Below the pieces are notes generated by a model that worked only from the letters and a program-made list of their open reading frames with translations, was not told the origin of the DNA and searched no databases. This document shows, piece by piece, positions 30,907 to 41,871 of a DNA stretch of 62,529 nt. This stretch comes from an uncultured beta proteobacterium. Its GTDB lineage: Bacteria; Pseudomonadota; Gammaproteobacteria; Burkholderiales; SG8-41. The stretch lies in contig CAIZLW010000201.1 in NCBI GenBank assembly GCA_903933915.1, positions 1-62,529 on the forward strand, written 5' to 3'. The position numbers were made by a program, and so were the translations under genes. Each line of letters begins with the position of its first letter. Within the stretch, counting starts at the first letter, position 1.

Positions 30907-32274
30907 TTAGCTGCCGAGTAGGCGGTGAATGTCGTTAAAAAGCGCAAAAGCCATCAGCACGAACAGCAGAGTCATGCCGATACGCTGCCCGACTTCCATG
31001 ACCTTTTCCGATACCGGTTTCCCGGTGAAAATCTCAATGGAATAATACATCAAGTGCCCCCCATCCAATAATGGTATGGGCAGCAGGTTAAGCACGCCAA
31101 GGCTGATGCTGATCAGGGCCAGAAACATCAGATAGGAAATGCCCCCGCTTTGCGCAGACTGGCCGGCGTAGTCAGCGATTGTAATCGGCCCGCTCAGGTT
31201 CTTCAGCGAAATCTCGCCCATGATCATTTTGCCCATCATGCGCAAACTGAAGAGTGAAGTGTCCCAGGTCTTGATCAATGCTTTCTGCAGGCTTTCAAGG
31301 GGGCCGTAAGACACTACGGTTGAAATACGTTGCAACAGCTTTTCGTCCATTCGCGGACCTGCGCCGATGCGCCCGATGGGAACACCATTGACCGTGGCCC
31401 GATCAGGAATAACCGTGAATACCGGCATATCGATTTCGCCACGGCGCACACGGAACTGCAGCTCCTGGCCTGCACCGGCGCGCACTTTGCCAACCAGGGC
31501 ATCCCAGGTGCCAATGCCCTCTCCGTTTACGTTAAGCACCAGATCCCCGCTTTGCAATCCAGCCCTGGCCGCCGCTCCGCCACCGATCACCTCGCCGATA
31601 ATCGGCGGCAATTGCATCCGGAACCGGGCGAAACCGAGGGTTGCCAACAGATCCCCCTCCAGATCCTTGGGCTCCAGCGCCTCAAAACCGAGTTTGCGGA
31701 CAACTTGAATCTGTTCGCCGGTTTTGACTTCGATTCTGACCGGCTCCTGTTCCAGCGCGCGCTGCAGCAGTTGCCAGCGAAAATCCTGCCATGACGGCAC
31801 GGGCGAGCCTTCTACCCTGATGACCGTGTCACCCGCGACAAATCCTGCACGTGCAGCGGTACTGCCTGCAACCGGTTCACCCATCATCGGGATCATCCCC
31901 GGAACACCATAAACAAAAAGCACCCAGTAGAGCACTATCGCTGCAAGAAAATTGGCGACGGGTCCCGCAGCAACGATGGCAGATCTTTGCCAGACGTTTT
32001 TCCGGTTGAATGCCCGATGCAGTTCCGAAGGAGCAACATCGCCTTCACGCTCATCCAGCATTTTCACGTAACCGCCCAGCGGCACCAGCGCAACCCGCAA
32101 TTCGGTACGGTCGGCACCAAAGGTTCGCGAGAAGATTGCGCGCCCGAAACCCACAGAAAAGCAAAGGACTTTGACGCCACACCGTCGCGCGACCCAGTAG
32201 TGGCCGAATTCATGCACAACAATCAAAACGCTCAGCGCGACAATAAATGCGGCCAAGGTCAAAAGAATGCTCAT
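30907..32274 (-). CDS. rseP: Site-2 zinc metalloprotease RseP
   Basis: Inner-membrane protease that makes the second cut in RseA, freeing the sigma-E factor. ATG 32274 ([10 protein letters not shown]) gives 455 residues. The zinc site HEFGH is at residues 21-25 in the first membrane helix, two PDZ domains occupy about 115-310, and the LDGGH motif lies in a later helix near 400. Start and dxr stop overlap by 4 bp (32271-32274). It belongs functionally with rpoE-rseA-rseB at 3.3-5.5 kb. Confidence 0.97.
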   Translation of the reverse strand: MSILLTLAAFIVALSVLIVVHEFGHYWVARRCGVKVLCFSVGFGRAIFSRTFGADRTELRVALVPLGGYVKMLDEREGDVAPSELHRAFNRKNVWQRSAIVAAGPVANFLAAIVLYWVLFVYGVPGMIPMMGEPVAGSTAARAGFVAGDTVIRVEGSPVPSWQDFRWQLLQRALEQEPVRIEVKTGEQIQVVRKLGFEALEPKDLEGDLLATLGFARFRMQLPPIIGEVIGGGAAARAGLQSGDLVLNVNGEGIGTWDALVGKVRAGAGQELQFRVRRGEIDMPVFTVIPDRATVNGVPIGRIGAGPRMDEKLLQRISTVVSYGPLESLQKALIKTWDTSLFSLRMMGKMIMGEISLKNLSGPITIADYAGQSAQSGGISYLMFLALISISLGVLNLLPIPLLDGGHLMYYSIEIFTGKPVSEKVMEVGQRIGMTLLFVLMAFALFNDIHRLLGS

Positions 32275-33476
32275 GCCCGCGCTCCGCCGGCCTGGTTTTT
32301 CGGTTGCCGAGCGCATGCAGAAAGCGTCAACGCCCTTGCTTTTCGGTCCACCGCCTCGACATCCTCAATCGTGGCGATCCTCTGCCCGGGCGTATTTTCA
32401 ACAGCAGTTTCGATCAGGCGCGGGATATCGAGGAAGCCGATCCGGTGATCCAGAAACTCGGCAACAGCAATCTCATTGGCCGCATTCAGCGCAATCACGG
32501 CCGCAGCGCCTGCTTTTAGCGCGTCATAGGCCAGACGAAGGCAAGGGAAGCGCGTGGTATCAGGGCGCTCAAATTGGAGAGTGCCGATTGCGGCCAAATC
32601 CAGGAAATCGGCGCCCGAAGGTATCCGTGATGGGTGACCCAGCGCATGCGCAATCGGCGTGCGCATATCCGGGTTGCCAAGCTGCGCGAGGACTGAGCCG
32701 TCACAATACTCGACCATGGAATGAATAACGCTTTGCGGATGAATAACCACCTCGATTACCGAGGGATCCGCATCGAACAACCAATGCGCCTCGATGACTT
32801 CAAGACCTTTATTCATCATGGTTGCGGAATCCACGGAAATCTTCCTGCCCATGGTCCAGTTCGGATGGGCAACCGCTTGTTCCGGGGTCACCAGTGCCAT
32901 TTGCGCCTGTGACATGGTCCGGAACGGACCGCCAGAAGCCGTGAGCAATATCCGTCTGACGCCGCTGTTTGCCAGGGAGCCGCTCCGGTTTCCGGGCAAA
33001 GCCTGAAACACCGCGTTATGTTCGCTGTCGATGGGCAAAAGTTCCGAACCGCTGGATTTGACCGCTGACATGAACAATCCGCCGGCAGTTACAAGGGATT
33101 CCTTGTTGGCAAGCAGGATTCGTTTGCCTGCGTGGGCCGCAGCCAGTGTTGGGCGCAGCCCTGCTATACCAACGATAGCCGCCATCACGGTCGTTACTTC
33201 GGGCAGTGCGGCGACCGTTTCAAGAGCCTCCGTTCCACACAACACTTCGGTTTCAGAACCGGATTCACGAAGCCGCCGCTGAAGCCGTTCGGCATCAACC
33301 GCCTCGATCACAACGGCATATCGCGGCCGAAACCTGCAGCATTGTTCGAGAAGCAGATCGATTCTGGATCGCGCAGTCAACGCAACAACAACAAACTTGT
33401 CTGCATTGCGGTCAACCACGTCCAGAGTGCTGACGCCGATGCTGCCTGTAGAGCCGAGTATCGTCAGAAATTGCAT
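32271..33476 (-). CDS. dxr: 1-deoxy-D-xylulose 5-phosphate reductoisomerase
   Basis: Second enzyme of the MEP isoprenoid pathway; converts DXP to MEP with NADPH. The 401 residues begin [20 protein letters not shown], containing the NADPH-binding GSTGSIG motif (residues 8-14). [19 protein letters not shown] and [20 protein letters not shown] carry substrate and metal ligands. It lies four bases after cdsA and overlaps rseP by 4 bp. Confidence 0.98.
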   Translation of the reverse strand: MQFLTILGSTGSIGVSTLDVVDRNADKFVVVALTARSRIDLLLEQCCRFRPRYAVVIEAVDAERLQRRLRESGSETEVLCGTEALETVAALPEVTTVMAAIVGIAGLRPTLAAAHAGKRILLANKESLVTAGGLFMSAVKSSGSELLPIDSEHNAVFQALPGNRSGSLANSGVRRILLTASGGPFRTMSQAQMALVTPEQAVAHPNWTMGRKISVDSATMMNKGLEVIEAHWLFDADPSVIEVVIHPQSVIHSMVEYCDGSVLAQLGNPDMRTPIAHALGHPSRIPSGADFLDLAAIGTLQFERPDTTRFPCLRLAYDALKAGAAAVIALNAANEIAVAEFLDHRIGFLDIPRLIETAVENTPGQRIATIEDVEAVDRKARALTLSACARQPKNQAGGARA

Positions 33477-33480
33477 GTCA

Positions 33481-34296
33481 TCAGCCGCGCTGAAGCAGGC
33501 AGGCCAACACCAGGGCAGCCAGTGGCAAAGTTGAGGTCAATGCGTCGATGCGATCAAGCACACCGCCATGCCCGGGCAGCAATCGTCCACTGTCCTTGAC
33601 GCCCGCCTGACGTTTGATCCACGACTCAAACAAGTCTCCAATGATGCTCAACGGGAATAACACGGCAACCAGCACCGCAGCCGGGATTGCAAGGTTCGGC
33701 ATGTGCTGACTGAATCCAAAATTCCAGATCAGGCCATGATACACCGCCACTGCGACTGCGGCCCCTGCCGCGCCCTCCCAGGTTTTACCGGGGCTGACCG
33801 TCGGAGCCAGTTTGCGGCGCCCCCAACGGTGACCGGCAAAATAAGCAGCGCTGTCGGCAACCCAAACAATACCCATTAACGCCAGCAGCAGCCACGGCCG
33901 CTCCTGAAGGCGAACCAGCGCCAGCCATGTCGGTACCAGCAATATCCACCCCGTGACGATCATCAAAATCGGGGTCCGTGATTTCCAGCCCATCTTCAGC
34001 CAAAGCGGCGCAATCACCAGCCAGAAAACCGCTGAAACCGCGAATATTGCCCCGTCAAGTATCGGCGATAGCGGTTCATTCCCGGTTACCAGGATTGCAA
34101 GTGCTGAAATCAGCAGCAGCAGGCAATAGATCCAGCGATTTCCAGAACTGAAACCCGACAGGTTGGCCCACTCCCAGGCGCCAGCCAGCACCAGCGGCAT
34201 TAACGCGATGGCCCACCATCCACCAGGAAGATAAAAAAGACCGCCCACGAAAAAGGGCAGCAGTATTGCTACGGTGAGAATTCTGGTCAGGAGCAT
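33481..34296 (-). CDS. cdsA: Phosphatidate cytidylyltransferase
   Basis: Makes CDP-diacylglycerol, the precursor of phosphatidylethanolamine and phosphatidylglycerol. ATG 34296 ([18 protein letters not shown]) gives 271 residues with about seven to eight membrane helices. The family signature is near the C-terminus ([19 protein letters not shown], then [14 protein letters not shown]). A longer frame would run through uppS and is rejected. It starts 25 bases after the uppS stop. Confidence 0.96.
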   Translation of the reverse strand: MLLTRILTVAILLPFFVGGLFYLPGGWWAIALMPLVLAGAWEWANLSGFSSGNRWIYCLLLLISALAILVTGNEPLSPILDGAIFAVSAVFWLVIAPLWLKMGWKSRTPILMIVTGWILLVPTWLALVRLQERPWLLLALMGIVWVADSAAYFAGHRWGRRKLAPTVSPGKTWEGAAGAAVAVAVYHGLIWNFGFSQHMPNLAIPAAVLVAVLFPLSIIGDLFESWIKRQAGVKDSGRLLPGHGGVLDRIDALTSTLPLAALVLACLLQRG

Positions 34297-34321
34297 GGCG
34301 TAAGCCGCCGCAGCAGGGCGC

Positions 34322-35095
34322 TCAGGCGCTTGCCGTGCGACCGGGTGTTTCAGCGACGCCGGAAACCTGTTCGCTGGTGCGGCCGAAACGGCGCTCGCGC
34401 TTGCGATAGGAAGCGATAGCCAGATCAAGCGCCTGCGCGTCAAAATCCGGCCATAGTGTTTCGGTGAAATACAACTCGGTATAGGCCAGTTGCCAAAGCA
34501 GGAAATTGCTAATCCTCTGTTCGCCGCCGGTGCGAATGAACAGATCCGGCTCCGGAAGTTCTCCCAGAGACAGGTGCGGCAACAACTGTGCCTCAGTCCA
34601 AGGCGCATTGCTCGCACCCTCCTGCCTGCGAAGCTTGTCGACTGCCTGCAGAATGTCCCAACGGCCGCCATAGTTCGCAGCTACAGTGAGTGTCAAACCG
34701 GTGTTGGCTGCAGTCAGTTTTTGTGCAGAATCGATCAAATCCACCAGTTGCCGGTCGAATCGCGTCAAATCACCGATTACGCGAAACCGGATGCCGCTGT
34801 GGTGCAGGCGATCAACCTCCTGCTGCAATGCGCTGACAAACAACTGCATCAGCAGGGAGACTTCTTCCTGCGGACGGCGCCAGTTTTCACTGCTGAACGC
34901 AAACAGAGTCAGTGCAGACACGCCGCGCTCTGCGCAAGCGCGTACCGTGTTGCGTACGGCCTCGACCCCTTTGTGATGACCCGCTACACGAGGAAGGAAG
35001 CGCCGCTTGGCCCAGCGGCCGTTGCCATCCATGATGATCGCAACATGGCGGGGTACACCGCCAACAGCAGGAACTTCCTGGGTGGAACTGGTCAT
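34322..35095 (-). CDS. uppS: Undecaprenyl pyrophosphate synthase
   Basis: cis-Prenyltransferase making the C55 lipid carrier for peptidoglycan and O-antigen. The 257 residues have the catalytic [11 protein letters not shown] motif (Asp23), [19 protein letters not shown] and the C-terminal [21 protein letters not shown] signature. It lies three bases after frr. Confidence 0.98.
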   Translation of the reverse strand: MTSSTQEVPAVGGVPRHVAIIMDGNGRWAKRRFLPRVAGHHKGVEAVRNTVRACAERGVSALTLFAFSSENWRRPQEEVSLLMQLFVSALQQEVDRLHHSGIRFRVIGDLTRFDRQLVDLIDSAQKLTAANTGLTLTVAANYGGRWDILQAVDKLRRQEGASNAPWTEAQLLPHLSLGELPEPDLFIRTGGEQRISNFLLWQLAYTELYFTETLWPDFDAQALDLAIASYRKRERRFGRTSEQVSGVAETPGRTASA

Positions 35096-35098
35096 GTA

Positions 35099-35656
35099 TC
35101 AGATCGCCAGGAGGTCGGCTTCCTTGACCTCGAGCAATTTGTCGATTTCAGCGATCGAGCGATCGGTCAGTTTTTGCACTTCATCCTGGCCGCGACGCTC
35201 ATCATCTTCGGCCACCTCTTTTTTCTTCAGGAGATCCTTTAGATGGGTATTAGCGTCCCGACGGATATTGCGAACAGCGACACGGGCGTTTTCCCCTTCG
35301 TGCCGCACCACCTTAATCAGATCCTTTCGACGCTCTTCGGTCAGAGCCGGCATCGGCACACGCACGATATCGCCCTGGGTCATCGGATTAAGCCCCAAAT
35401 CACCGTCGCGAATAGCTTTTTCGATGGCCTGCGCCATCTTCTTTTCATACGGGCTGACCCCGATGGTGCGGCCGTCGAGCAGTGACACGTTGGCGACCTG
35501 GGGTAGCGGCGTCGGATTGCCGTAATAATCAACCATCACATGATCAAGAAGACCGGTATGCGCGCGACCGGTGCGGACTTTGCCGAGGTCGGTCTTGAGC
35601 GCCTCTATGGTCTTCTTCATTTTCTGCTCAGCGTTTTTCTTGATGTCAGCAATCAT
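35099..35656 (-). CDS. frr: Ribosome recycling factor
   Basis: Splits post-termination ribosomes together with EF-G. Normal length (185 residues): a three-helix bundle with [21 protein letters not shown] near the start and [19 protein letters not shown] in the middle. It follows pyrH by 12 bases in the rpsB-tsf-pyrH-frr series. Confidence 0.99.
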   Translation of the reverse strand: MIADIKKNAEQKMKKTIEALKTDLGKVRTGRAHTGLLDHVMVDYYGNPTPLPQVANVSLLDGRTIGVSPYEKKMAQAIEKAIRDGDLGLNPMTQGDIVRVPMPALTEERRKDLIKVVRHEGENARVAVRNIRRDANTHLKDLLKKKEVAEDDERRGQDEVQKLTDRSIAEIDKLLEVKEADLLAI

Positions 35657-35668
35657 TTTCGCCTCCAG

Positions 35669-36388
35669 TCAAACATGAACCATCGTGCCTTCATCTTCAC
35701 CCATCACCACCCGCTTTAGTGCCTGCGGCTTGAAGATGCTGAAAACATTGATCGGAAGCTTCTGGTCACGACACAGCGTCAGTGCCGTAGCGTCCATGAC
35801 CTTAAGATTCTTGTTGATCGCCTCGTCAAAAGTCAGCGTCCGGTAGCGCATGGCGTCGGGGTGCGTTTTCGGGTCATCGGTATAAACGCCATCCACCTTG
35901 GTCGCCTTCAGAACCAGGTCTACATTCATTTCCATGCCGCGCAAAGCCGCTGCGGTATCGGTCGTGAAGAAGGGGTTGCCCGTGCCGGCGGCAAAAATGA
36001 CGATTTTCCCTTCTTCCAGATAACGCATGGCCTTGCCGCGGATATAGGGTTCAACCACCTGCTCGATGTTGAGCGCGGATTGCACACGACTCAGCAATCC
36101 GATCTGACGCATCGCATCCTGGATCGCCAGCGCATTCATGACCGTGGCCAGCATGCCCATGTAATCGGCAGTCGCGCGATCCATGTGCGCGGCACCGGGT
36201 GCAACGCCACGAAAAATGTTGCCGCCCCCGATGACAACAGCAATTTCAACCCCGAGTCTTGCGACCTCAGCCACTTCCGCAACGATGCGGTTGATCGTTT
36301 CCGGGTTAATGCCGTAGCTGTCGTCGCCCATCAACGCTTCCCCGCTCAGTTTGAGCAGAATGCGCTTGTAGGCAGGGGCTTGGGGCAT
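35669..36388 (-). CDS. pyrH: UMP kinase
   Basis: Phosphorylates UMP to UDP; hexameric amino-acid-kinase fold, feedback-inhibited by UTP and activated by GTP in relatives. The 239 residues include [42 protein letters not shown] and [14 protein letters not shown]. It starts 25 bases after the tsf stop. Confidence 0.99.
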   Translation of the reverse strand: MPQAPAYKRILLKLSGEALMGDDSYGINPETINRIVAEVAEVARLGVEIAVVIGGGNIFRGVAPGAAHMDRATADYMGMLATVMNALAIQDAMRQIGLLSRVQSALNIEQVVEPYIRGKAMRYLEEGKIVIFAAGTGNPFFTTDTAAALRGMEMNVDLVLKATKVDGVYTDDPKTHPDAMRYRTLTFDEAINKNLKVMDATALTLCRDQKLPINVFSIFKPQALKRVVMGEDEGTMVHV

Positions 36389-36413
36389 ATTCTAACCCTT
36401 TGTTTTTAAACGA

Positions 36414-37325
36414 TTAAACATTCTGCTTGGCTTGACTAACCTGCGCCATCACCTCGGCCGCAAAATCATCCTTCTTCTTCTCGATCCCTTCGCCGACCAC
36501 AAACAGGTCAAAGCGGGCAACGCTGGCATTGGCTGATTTGAGCAATTGCTCAATCGTCTGCTTGTCATTCTTGACGAACAACTGGCCGAGCAGCGTCACT
36601 TCCTTCAAGAATTTCTGTACCGAGCCTTCAACGCGCTTGGACATGATTTCAGGCGGAATCGATTTACCCGATTTCGCCGCATCTTCAGCCGCTTTTTCAG
36701 TCGCTACGCGACGCTCAGCTTCGATGGCTTCCGGTGCAACACCTGATGCATCAAGAGCTTTGGGTTTGCTGGCTGCGATATGCATTGCGATGTCCTTGCC
36801 GAGCGTCTCATCGCCGCCGACCAGATCAATCAGCACGCCGATTTTTGCGCCGCCGTGAATATAAGAGGCGTATTTGCCTTTGGCATCGGTGCATACAAAA
36901 CGACGGATAGATACGTTTTCACCAATCTTGCCGACCAGCGCCTTGCGTCGCTCCTCGATCACAACACCGTCGACCGTCAGTACCGAAATTGCTGCGACGT
37001 CCGCAGGCTTCTGTTCGGCTGCGAGTTTGGCCAGTGCTGCCGCAAACGCCAGAAAATCATCGTTTTTCGCGACGAAATCGGTTTCGCAATTGAGTTCGAT
37101 AATGGCGCCCTTCTTGCCGTCAGCCGCAATGTGTATGGCGACCACACCTTCCGCGGTGACACGCGAAGAAGCCTTGCTCGCCTTGTTGCCCAGCTTGACC
37201 CGCAGAATTTCTTCGGCCTTGCCCAGATCGCCGTCCGCTTCGGTCAGTGCCTTTTTGCATTCCATCATCGGGGCATCGGTCTTTTCGCGCAGTTCCCGCA
37301 CCATGCCCGCTGTAATTTCCACCAT
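36414..37325 (-). CDS. tsf: Elongation factor Ts
   Basis: Guanine-nucleotide exchange factor for EF-Tu. The 303 residues begin with the UBA-like domain ([19 protein letters not shown]), followed by the dimerisation core with [13 protein letters not shown] and a C-terminal helix. It follows rpsB after 73 bases, and a rho-independent terminator lies in that gap, so tsf expression is set partly by readthrough. Confidence 0.99.
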   Translation of the reverse strand: MVEITAGMVRELREKTDAPMMECKKALTEADGDLGKAEEILRVKLGNKASKASSRVTAEGVVAIHIAADGKKGAIIELNCETDFVAKNDDFLAFAAALAKLAAEQKPADVAAISVLTVDGVVIEERRKALVGKIGENVSIRRFVCTDAKGKYASYIHGGAKIGVLIDLVGGDETLGKDIAMHIAASKPKALDASGVAPEAIEAERRVATEKAAEDAAKSGKSIPPEIMSKRVEGSVQKFLKEVTLLGQLFVKNDKQTIEQLLKSANASVARFDLFVVGEGIEKKKDDFAAEVMAQVSQAKQNV

Positions 37326-37351
37326 TGCTGCAATTCCTCTTACGCCAATTT

Positions 37352-37378
37352 AAAAAAAAGGGGCTGAGCCAGCCCCTT
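37352..37378 (-). terminator. Intrinsic terminator/attenuator between rpsB and tsf
   Basis: On the minus strand AAGGGGCTG, loop GCT, CAGCCCCTT then a run of eight T. The 9-bp stem is 37358-37366 paired with 37370-37378. Since tsf follows directly on the same strand without a clear new promoter, it probably attenuates rather than ends the operon transcript. Confidence 0.88.
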
Positions 37379-37398
37379 GAATATGCTGTGGGGCCGGA

Positions 37399-38151
37399 TC
37401 AGGCAGCGGCGGCTTCGCCGTCCTCAACCTCGACAAACTCGTCCGAACTACCCTTGATGATTTCCTTGATGCTGTTATTGCGGCCTTCCAGTACGGCATC
37501 CGCCATTCCGCGTGCATACAGCTTGATCGCACGGCTCGAGTCGTCATTGCCCGGAATGATGTAATCAACGCCATCGGGTGAATGATTGGTATCGACCACG
37601 CCGATGACCGGGATGCCCAGTTTCTTGGCTTCGGTGATCGCGCCCTTCTGGTAACCGACGTCGATGACGAAAATTGCATCGGGAAGACTGCTCATGTCCT
37701 TGATGCCGCCCAGACTACGCTCCAGCTTGGCGATTTCGCGTTCATACTGAAGACCTTCTTTTTTCGACAGCTTCTCGAACGAGCCGTCCTCGCGCATGAC
37801 CAGCATGTCCTTGAGGCGTTGGATCGAACCCTTGACCGTCTTGTAATTAGTCAGCATGCCGCCGAGCCAGCGGTAATCGACATAAGGGGAACTGCAACGC
37901 ACGGCTTCTTCGCGCACGATGTCGCGGGCCTGGCGCTTGGTGCCGACAAACAGAATGGTGCCTTTGTTGGAAGTAATCTGGCGCACGAATTTCAGTGCGT
38001 CCAAATACATGGCCATCGTCTTTTCAAGATTGACGATGTGAATTTTATTGCGATGACCGAAAATGTACGGTGCCATTTTCGGGTTCCAATAACGCGTCTG
38101 GTGGCCGAAGTGAACACCGGCCTCAAGCATTTCACGCATGGTGACTGACAT
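37399..38151 (-). CDS. rpsB: 30S ribosomal protein S2
   Basis: Small-subunit protein, 250 residues from ATG 38151 ([26 protein letters not shown] in its first part). A TGGAGA lies nine bases upstream. Signatures include [20 protein letters not shown] and the later [23 protein letters not shown]. It heads the series running to rnhB. The 5' leader can fold into a nested hairpin that may mediate S2 autoregulation. Confidence 0.99.
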   Translation of the reverse strand: MSVTMREMLEAGVHFGHQTRYWNPKMAPYIFGHRNKIHIVNLEKTMAMYLDALKFVRQITSNKGTILFVGTKRQARDIVREEAVRCSSPYVDYRWLGGMLTNYKTVKGSIQRLKDMLVMREDGSFEKLSKKEGLQYEREIAKLERSLGGIKDMSSLPDAIFVIDVGYQKGAITEAKKLGIPVIGVVDTNHSPDGVDYIIPGNDDSSRAIKLYARGMADAVLEGRNNSIKEIIKGSSDEFVEVEDGEAAAA

Positions 38152-38275
38152 GGTTCTGTATCTCCAGTTAGGGTTAATCCGCCACCTGCCCAAGACAACC
38201 CGTAATCCGGGCACCCTTAACGTCGGCAGGTGTGTGTAATAACGGCAGGCAAATTTGCGCGGCCGATCGAGCTAA
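38152..38275 (-). promoter_or_regulatory. Structured 5' leader of rpsB
   Basis: Between the candidate promoter and the rpsB ATG, arms CACCTGCC/GGCAGGTG (38183-38190 with 38225-38232) can pair over 8 bp and enclose a small hairpin CCCG/CGGG (38199-38202 with 38208-38211). rpsB leaders are known autoregulatory targets of S2 in Gammaproteobacteria; whether this one is equivalent is inference. Confidence 0.4.
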
Positions 38276-38281
38276 CTTGTT

Positions 38282-38311
38282 ATTTTAGCACGCAAAGCCC
38301 CTATTTCTCAA
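38282..38311 (-). promoter_or_regulatory. Candidate sigma-70 promoter of the rpsB operon
   Basis: Minus-strand TTGAGA (38306-38311), an 18-bp spacer and TAAAAT (38282-38287), about 130 bases upstream of the rpsB ATG. This is the only good match seen in the 312-bp divergent region on this strand. Confidence 0.5.
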
Positions 38312-38373
38312 GCCTCAAAACCGTATCAGATACCCCCGCTCCGGCACCGGCTTGGAACCGGGGAGTTGCGAAT

Positions 38374-38401
38374 TTTTTGAATGGTTACAACCTGTTAGAA
38401 T
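38374..38401 (+). promoter_or_regulatory. Candidate sigma-70 promoter of map
   Basis: TTTTTG, 16 bp, then TAGAAT (38396-38401), 62 bases before the map ATG. The -35 is weak, the -10 is good, and it lies in the shared divergent region with rpsB. Confidence 0.35.
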
Positions 38402-38463
38402 CGTCCCCTGATTATTTACCGCAACCCGCGCAGCCCCGTATGGCGCGCATCGAAAGCGCCGTC

Positions 38464-39255
38464 ATGGCCGTAGAACTCAAGACCCCAAAAGACATCGAAT
38501 ACATGCGCGTGGCCGGCCGCCTCGCTTCAGAGGTCCTGGATTTCATCACGCCACATGTCCAGCCGGGCATCACGACCGGTGAACTGGATCGGCTATGCCA
38601 TGACTACATGGTCAATCAACAGGGAACCATTCCGGCGCCGCTGAATTACACGCCGCCGGGGTACACTCCCTATCCCAAATCGATCTGCACTTCGGTCAAC
38701 CACGTCGTCTGCCACGGCGTACCCGGGGAAAAACGCCTGAAGAACGGGGATATCGTGAATCTCGATATCACAGTCATCAAGGATGGCTACCACGGCGATA
38801 CCAGCCGCATGTTTTTCTTGGGCCCTGCGTCAATTCAGGCGCGCCGGCTGGTTGAGCTGACTTACGACTGCATGTGGCGCGGTATCCGCGTCATCCAACC
38901 CGGCAAAACCCTGGGCGACATCGGGCATGCCATCCAGACCCATGCGGAACGCAACGGCTGCACCATCGTTCGCGAGTTTTGCGGTCATGGTATCGGCCGC
39001 AAGTTTCACGAAGACCCCCAGATCCTGCATTACGGCAGCCCGGGCATCGGCATGAAACTCGAAGAAGGCATGATTTTCACGGTCGAGCCCATGATCAATG
39101 CCGGCCGACCGGAGATCCGTCAAATGGCGGATGGCTGGACCATTGTGACCAAAGACCACAGTTTGTCGGCGCAATGGGAACACACCGTGCTGGTGACTGC
39201 TGACGGCTATGAAGTGCTGACGCTTTCCGCCGGCAGCCCCCCACAGCCAGCTTAA
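38464..39255 (+). CDS. map: Methionine aminopeptidase, type I
   Basis: Removes the N-terminal methionine from nascent proteins; dinuclear metal enzyme. ATG 38464 (MAVELKTPKDIEYMRVAG) gives 263 residues, the normal length. An in-frame ATG at 38440 is an alternative. Metal-ligand segments visible are NLDITVIKDGYHGDTSRMF, GHGIGRKFHEDPQ and FTVEPMINAG, with substrate His in VNHVVCHGVP. It is divergent from rpsB, a common bacterial arrangement, and 12 bases ahead of glnD. Confidence 0.98.
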   Translation: MAVELKTPKDIEYMRVAGRLASEVLDFITPHVQPGITTGELDRLCHDYMVNQQGTIPAPLNYTPPGYTPYPKSICTSVNHVVCHGVPGEKRLKNGDIVNLDITVIKDGYHGDTSRMFFLGPASIQARRLVELTYDCMWRGIRVIQPGKTLGDIGHAIQTHAERNGCTIVREFCGHGIGRKFHEDPQILHYGSPGIGMKLEEGMIFTVEPMINAGRPEIRQMADGWTIVTKDHSLSAQWEHTVLVTADGYEVLTLSAGSPPQPA

Positions 39256-39267
39256 GACCGGGATTCG

Positions 39268-41859
39268 ATGCACGCCGCGTCCGAACCGCTGAACCGGAAC
39301 GCCACCACCGCCGGAGTCGGCGCCCAGCGCGCAACGCTGTCGGCGGAGCGCATCACCATACGCAACAGCTTTGAATCCGGCCAATTGGGCCGCGATCTTC
39401 TGCACCGACTTGCCTTGCTGACCGACCGCCATCTGCGGCTCGCCTGGAAAGCACAACAAATGCCGCAAGGCACCTCACTGATCGCCGTTGGCGGTTATGG
39501 TCGAGGGCAGTTGTTCCCGTATTCCGATGTCGACATACTGATTCTGCTGCCTGGTGAAGCTGACGAAGACTTGAGATCCAAACTTGAGACTCTGGTCGGA
39601 CACTTATGGGATATCGGGCTGGAAACCGGTCACAGCGTGCGCACGCTTGACGAGTGTTTCGAGATGGCCGCGACGGATATCACGGTGCAGACAACGTTGC
39701 TTGAATCGCGCCTGATTACCGGCAATCGCGATTTATACCGCCGCTTTACCCGCAGGCTGCAGCAGTCGATAGACCCTGCGGCTTTTCTGCGCGCCAAGAT
39801 GATCGAACAGCAGGATCGTCATTCGAGGCATCAGGAAACCAATCTCGAGCCCAACCTCAAGGAAAGTGCTGGTGGCCTGCGCGATCTGAATACCATACTT
39901 TGGATTTCCCGTGCAGCCGGTCTCGGCCGTACCTGGCTGGAACTTGCGCGTCGCGGGTTTATCACCCGTGATGAGGCTGCCGCAATCAGCCGCCATGAGC
40001 GCTTGCTGGAGGTGTTGCGCATACACCTGCATTACCTTGCCAGTCGCCGCGAGGACCGCCTGCTGTTTGATCACCAGACTGCGCTGGCCAAGCAACTCGG
40101 TTTTGCCGAACGCACCGGAAAACGTGCGAGTGAGCGGTTGATGCAGCGCTATTACCAGACCGCCAAATCCGTCTCACAGTTGAACACGATACTCCTGCAG
40201 AATCTGCAACGGCGCATTACACCGCCCGGAAATCGCCAGGTCAAACCGCTGAATGAGCGGTTCGTCATTCTTGGTGAATTACTGTCCGCACCTGATGAAA
40301 CCATCTTTGAGCGCGACCCCTGCGCCATACTCGAAGCGTTCGCACTGATGCAGAAGCATCGCGAAATCAAGGCTATCGGCGCATTCACGCTGCGGGCACT
40401 CTGGCGCGCGCGACGCCGCATCAACCCCGCAGCACGCCGCGATCCGCGGATGCGGGAGCAGTTCATGGAAATTCTGCGCAGCCCGACGAGTGTGATACGT
40501 GAACTGCGGCGCATGCACCAGTACGACATTCTGGGACGTTACATCCCCGCTTTCGGCCGTATTGTCGGCCAGATGCAGCATGATCTTTACCACGTCTACA
40601 CCGTCGACGAGCACATCCTGAAAGTCGTGCGCAACTTGCGGCGCTTTGCAGTTCCTGAACTGGCCCACGAGTTCCCGCTTTGCAGCCGGCTGATGAGCGA
40701 GTTTGACCGGCCCGAACTGCTCTATCTCGCCGGACTGTTCCACGACATCGCCAAAGGTCGCGGCGGTGACCATTCCGAACTCGGCAAGCCGGATGCGCTC
40801 CGTTTCTGCAAAGCCCACGGACTCAGCGCCGCAGACAGCGACCTCGTTACATGGCTGGTGGAGAAGCATCTGGTGATGTCTGCAACTGCGCAAAAACAGG
40901 ATCTTTCAGACCCTGAAGTCATCCAGGCATTTGCTCAAATGGTCGGTGATGAACGACACCTCGTCTCGCTGTATTTGCTGACGGTCGCCGATGTGCGCGG
41001 CACCAGCCCCAAGGTCTGGAATGCCTGGAAGGCACGGCTGCTCGAGAACCTTTTTTACAGCACGCGACGTCTGTTGAGCGGCGAGCGCAGCGAACGACAG
41101 GACGGCCAGCGCGCACGACAGGAAGAAGCCATTGCCACGCTGCTGCTGTATGCCATACCTGAAAATGCCTACAAGGAATTCTGGCAGCAGCTCGATACGG
41201 GATATTTTCTGCGTCATGACCCCCAGGAAATCGCCTGGCACACGCGCCAGCTGTATCAACGCTTCCAGTCACCCACCCCGATTGTCAGGGCACGCCTGTC
41301 ACCGGTCGGTGAAGGCCTTCAGGTCATGGTTTACATCGCAGACCAGAAAGAGCTTTTTTCGAGAATCTGCGGTTTTTTTGAAAGTATCAGCTTTGATATT
41401 TTCGAGGCCAAGGTTCACACCACCCAGCATGGCTACGCGCTTGATACTTTCCAGATCCAGGATACTTCGGGGCGGCAACCTTCCGAATATCGCGACCTGA
41501 TCAGTTACATCGAATACGAGCTGACCGACCGGATTGCAAACAATGCCCCGCTGCCGCCGCTGTCGAAACCACGGATCAGCCGCCAGCTGCGCCATTTCCC
41601 CATCACACCCGAAGTCATCATTCAGACCGATGAACGCGGCGCCTACCGAATGATGTCGATTGTTGCGGGCGACAGGCCGGGGCTGCTGTCGCGCATCTCC
41701 AGGACGTTGACGGCATTCGATATCAATCTGCACTCTGCCAAGATCAATACCCTGGGTTTCCGTGCCGAAGATACCTTTGTCGTCAGCGGCAGCGCACTGA
41801 ACAATCCAAAAACGACGGTCCGCTTCGAAAGCGAACTACTGGATCAGTTGAGAATCTGA
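39268..41859 (+). CDS. glnD: Bifunctional PII uridylyltransferase/uridylyl-removing enzyme
   Basis: Senses glutamine and modifies or demodifies PII proteins to control nitrogen assimilation. The 863 residues have a nucleotidyltransferase domain with GGYGRG (75-80) and SDVD (86-89) as the active site. A helical linker, an HD hydrolase domain (LFHDIAKGRGGDHSELG, near residue 490) and two C-terminal ACT domains (about 685-760 and 795-863) follow. All catalytic motifs look intact. It follows map closely, and its stop converges on def. Confidence 0.98.
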   Translation: MHAASEPLNRNATTAGVGAQRATLSAERITIRNSFESGQLGRDLLHRLALLTDRHLRLAWKAQQMPQGTSLIAVGGYGRGQLFPYSDVDILILLPGEADEDLRSKLETLVGHLWDIGLETGHSVRTLDECFEMAATDITVQTTLLESRLITGNRDLYRRFTRRLQQSIDPAAFLRAKMIEQQDRHSRHQETNLEPNLKESAGGLRDLNTILWISRAAGLGRTWLELARRGFITRDEAAAISRHERLLEVLRIHLHYLASRREDRLLFDHQTALAKQLGFAERTGKRASERLMQRYYQTAKSVSQLNTILLQNLQRRITPPGNRQVKPLNERFVILGELLSAPDETIFERDPCAILEAFALMQKHREIKAIGAFTLRALWRARRRINPAARRDPRMREQFMEILRSPTSVIRELRRMHQYDILGRYIPAFGRIVGQMQHDLYHVYTVDEHILKVVRNLRRFAVPELAHEFPLCSRLMSEFDRPELLYLAGLFHDIAKGRGGDHSELGKPDALRFCKAHGLSAADSDLVTWLVEKHLVMSATAQKQDLSDPEVIQAFAQMVGDERHLVSLYLLTVADVRGTSPKVWNAWKARLLENLFYSTRRLLSGERSERQDGQRARQEEAIATLLLYAIPENAYKEFWQQLDTGYFLRHDPQEIAWHTRQLYQRFQSPTPIVRARLSPVGEGLQVMVYIADQKELFSRICGFFESISFDIFEAKVHTTQHGYALDTFQIQDTSGRQPSEYRDLISYIEYELTDRIANNAPLPPLSKPRISRQLRHFPITPEVIIQTDERGAYRMMSIVAGDRPGLLSRISRTLTAFDINLHSAKINTLGFRAEDTFVVSGSALNNPKTTVRFESELLDQLRI

Positions 41860-41871
41860 TCGCCCGCGGGA

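Noticed and set aside
30000-33000. Possible transfer of bamA because its barrel half looks more AT-rich
   Set aside because: Gene order around it is the conserved one, and barrel domains often differ in composition.
23992-38151. rnhB-to-rpsB block as an accessory island
   Set aside because: It is a standard housekeeping series on one strand with tight spacing and overlaps.
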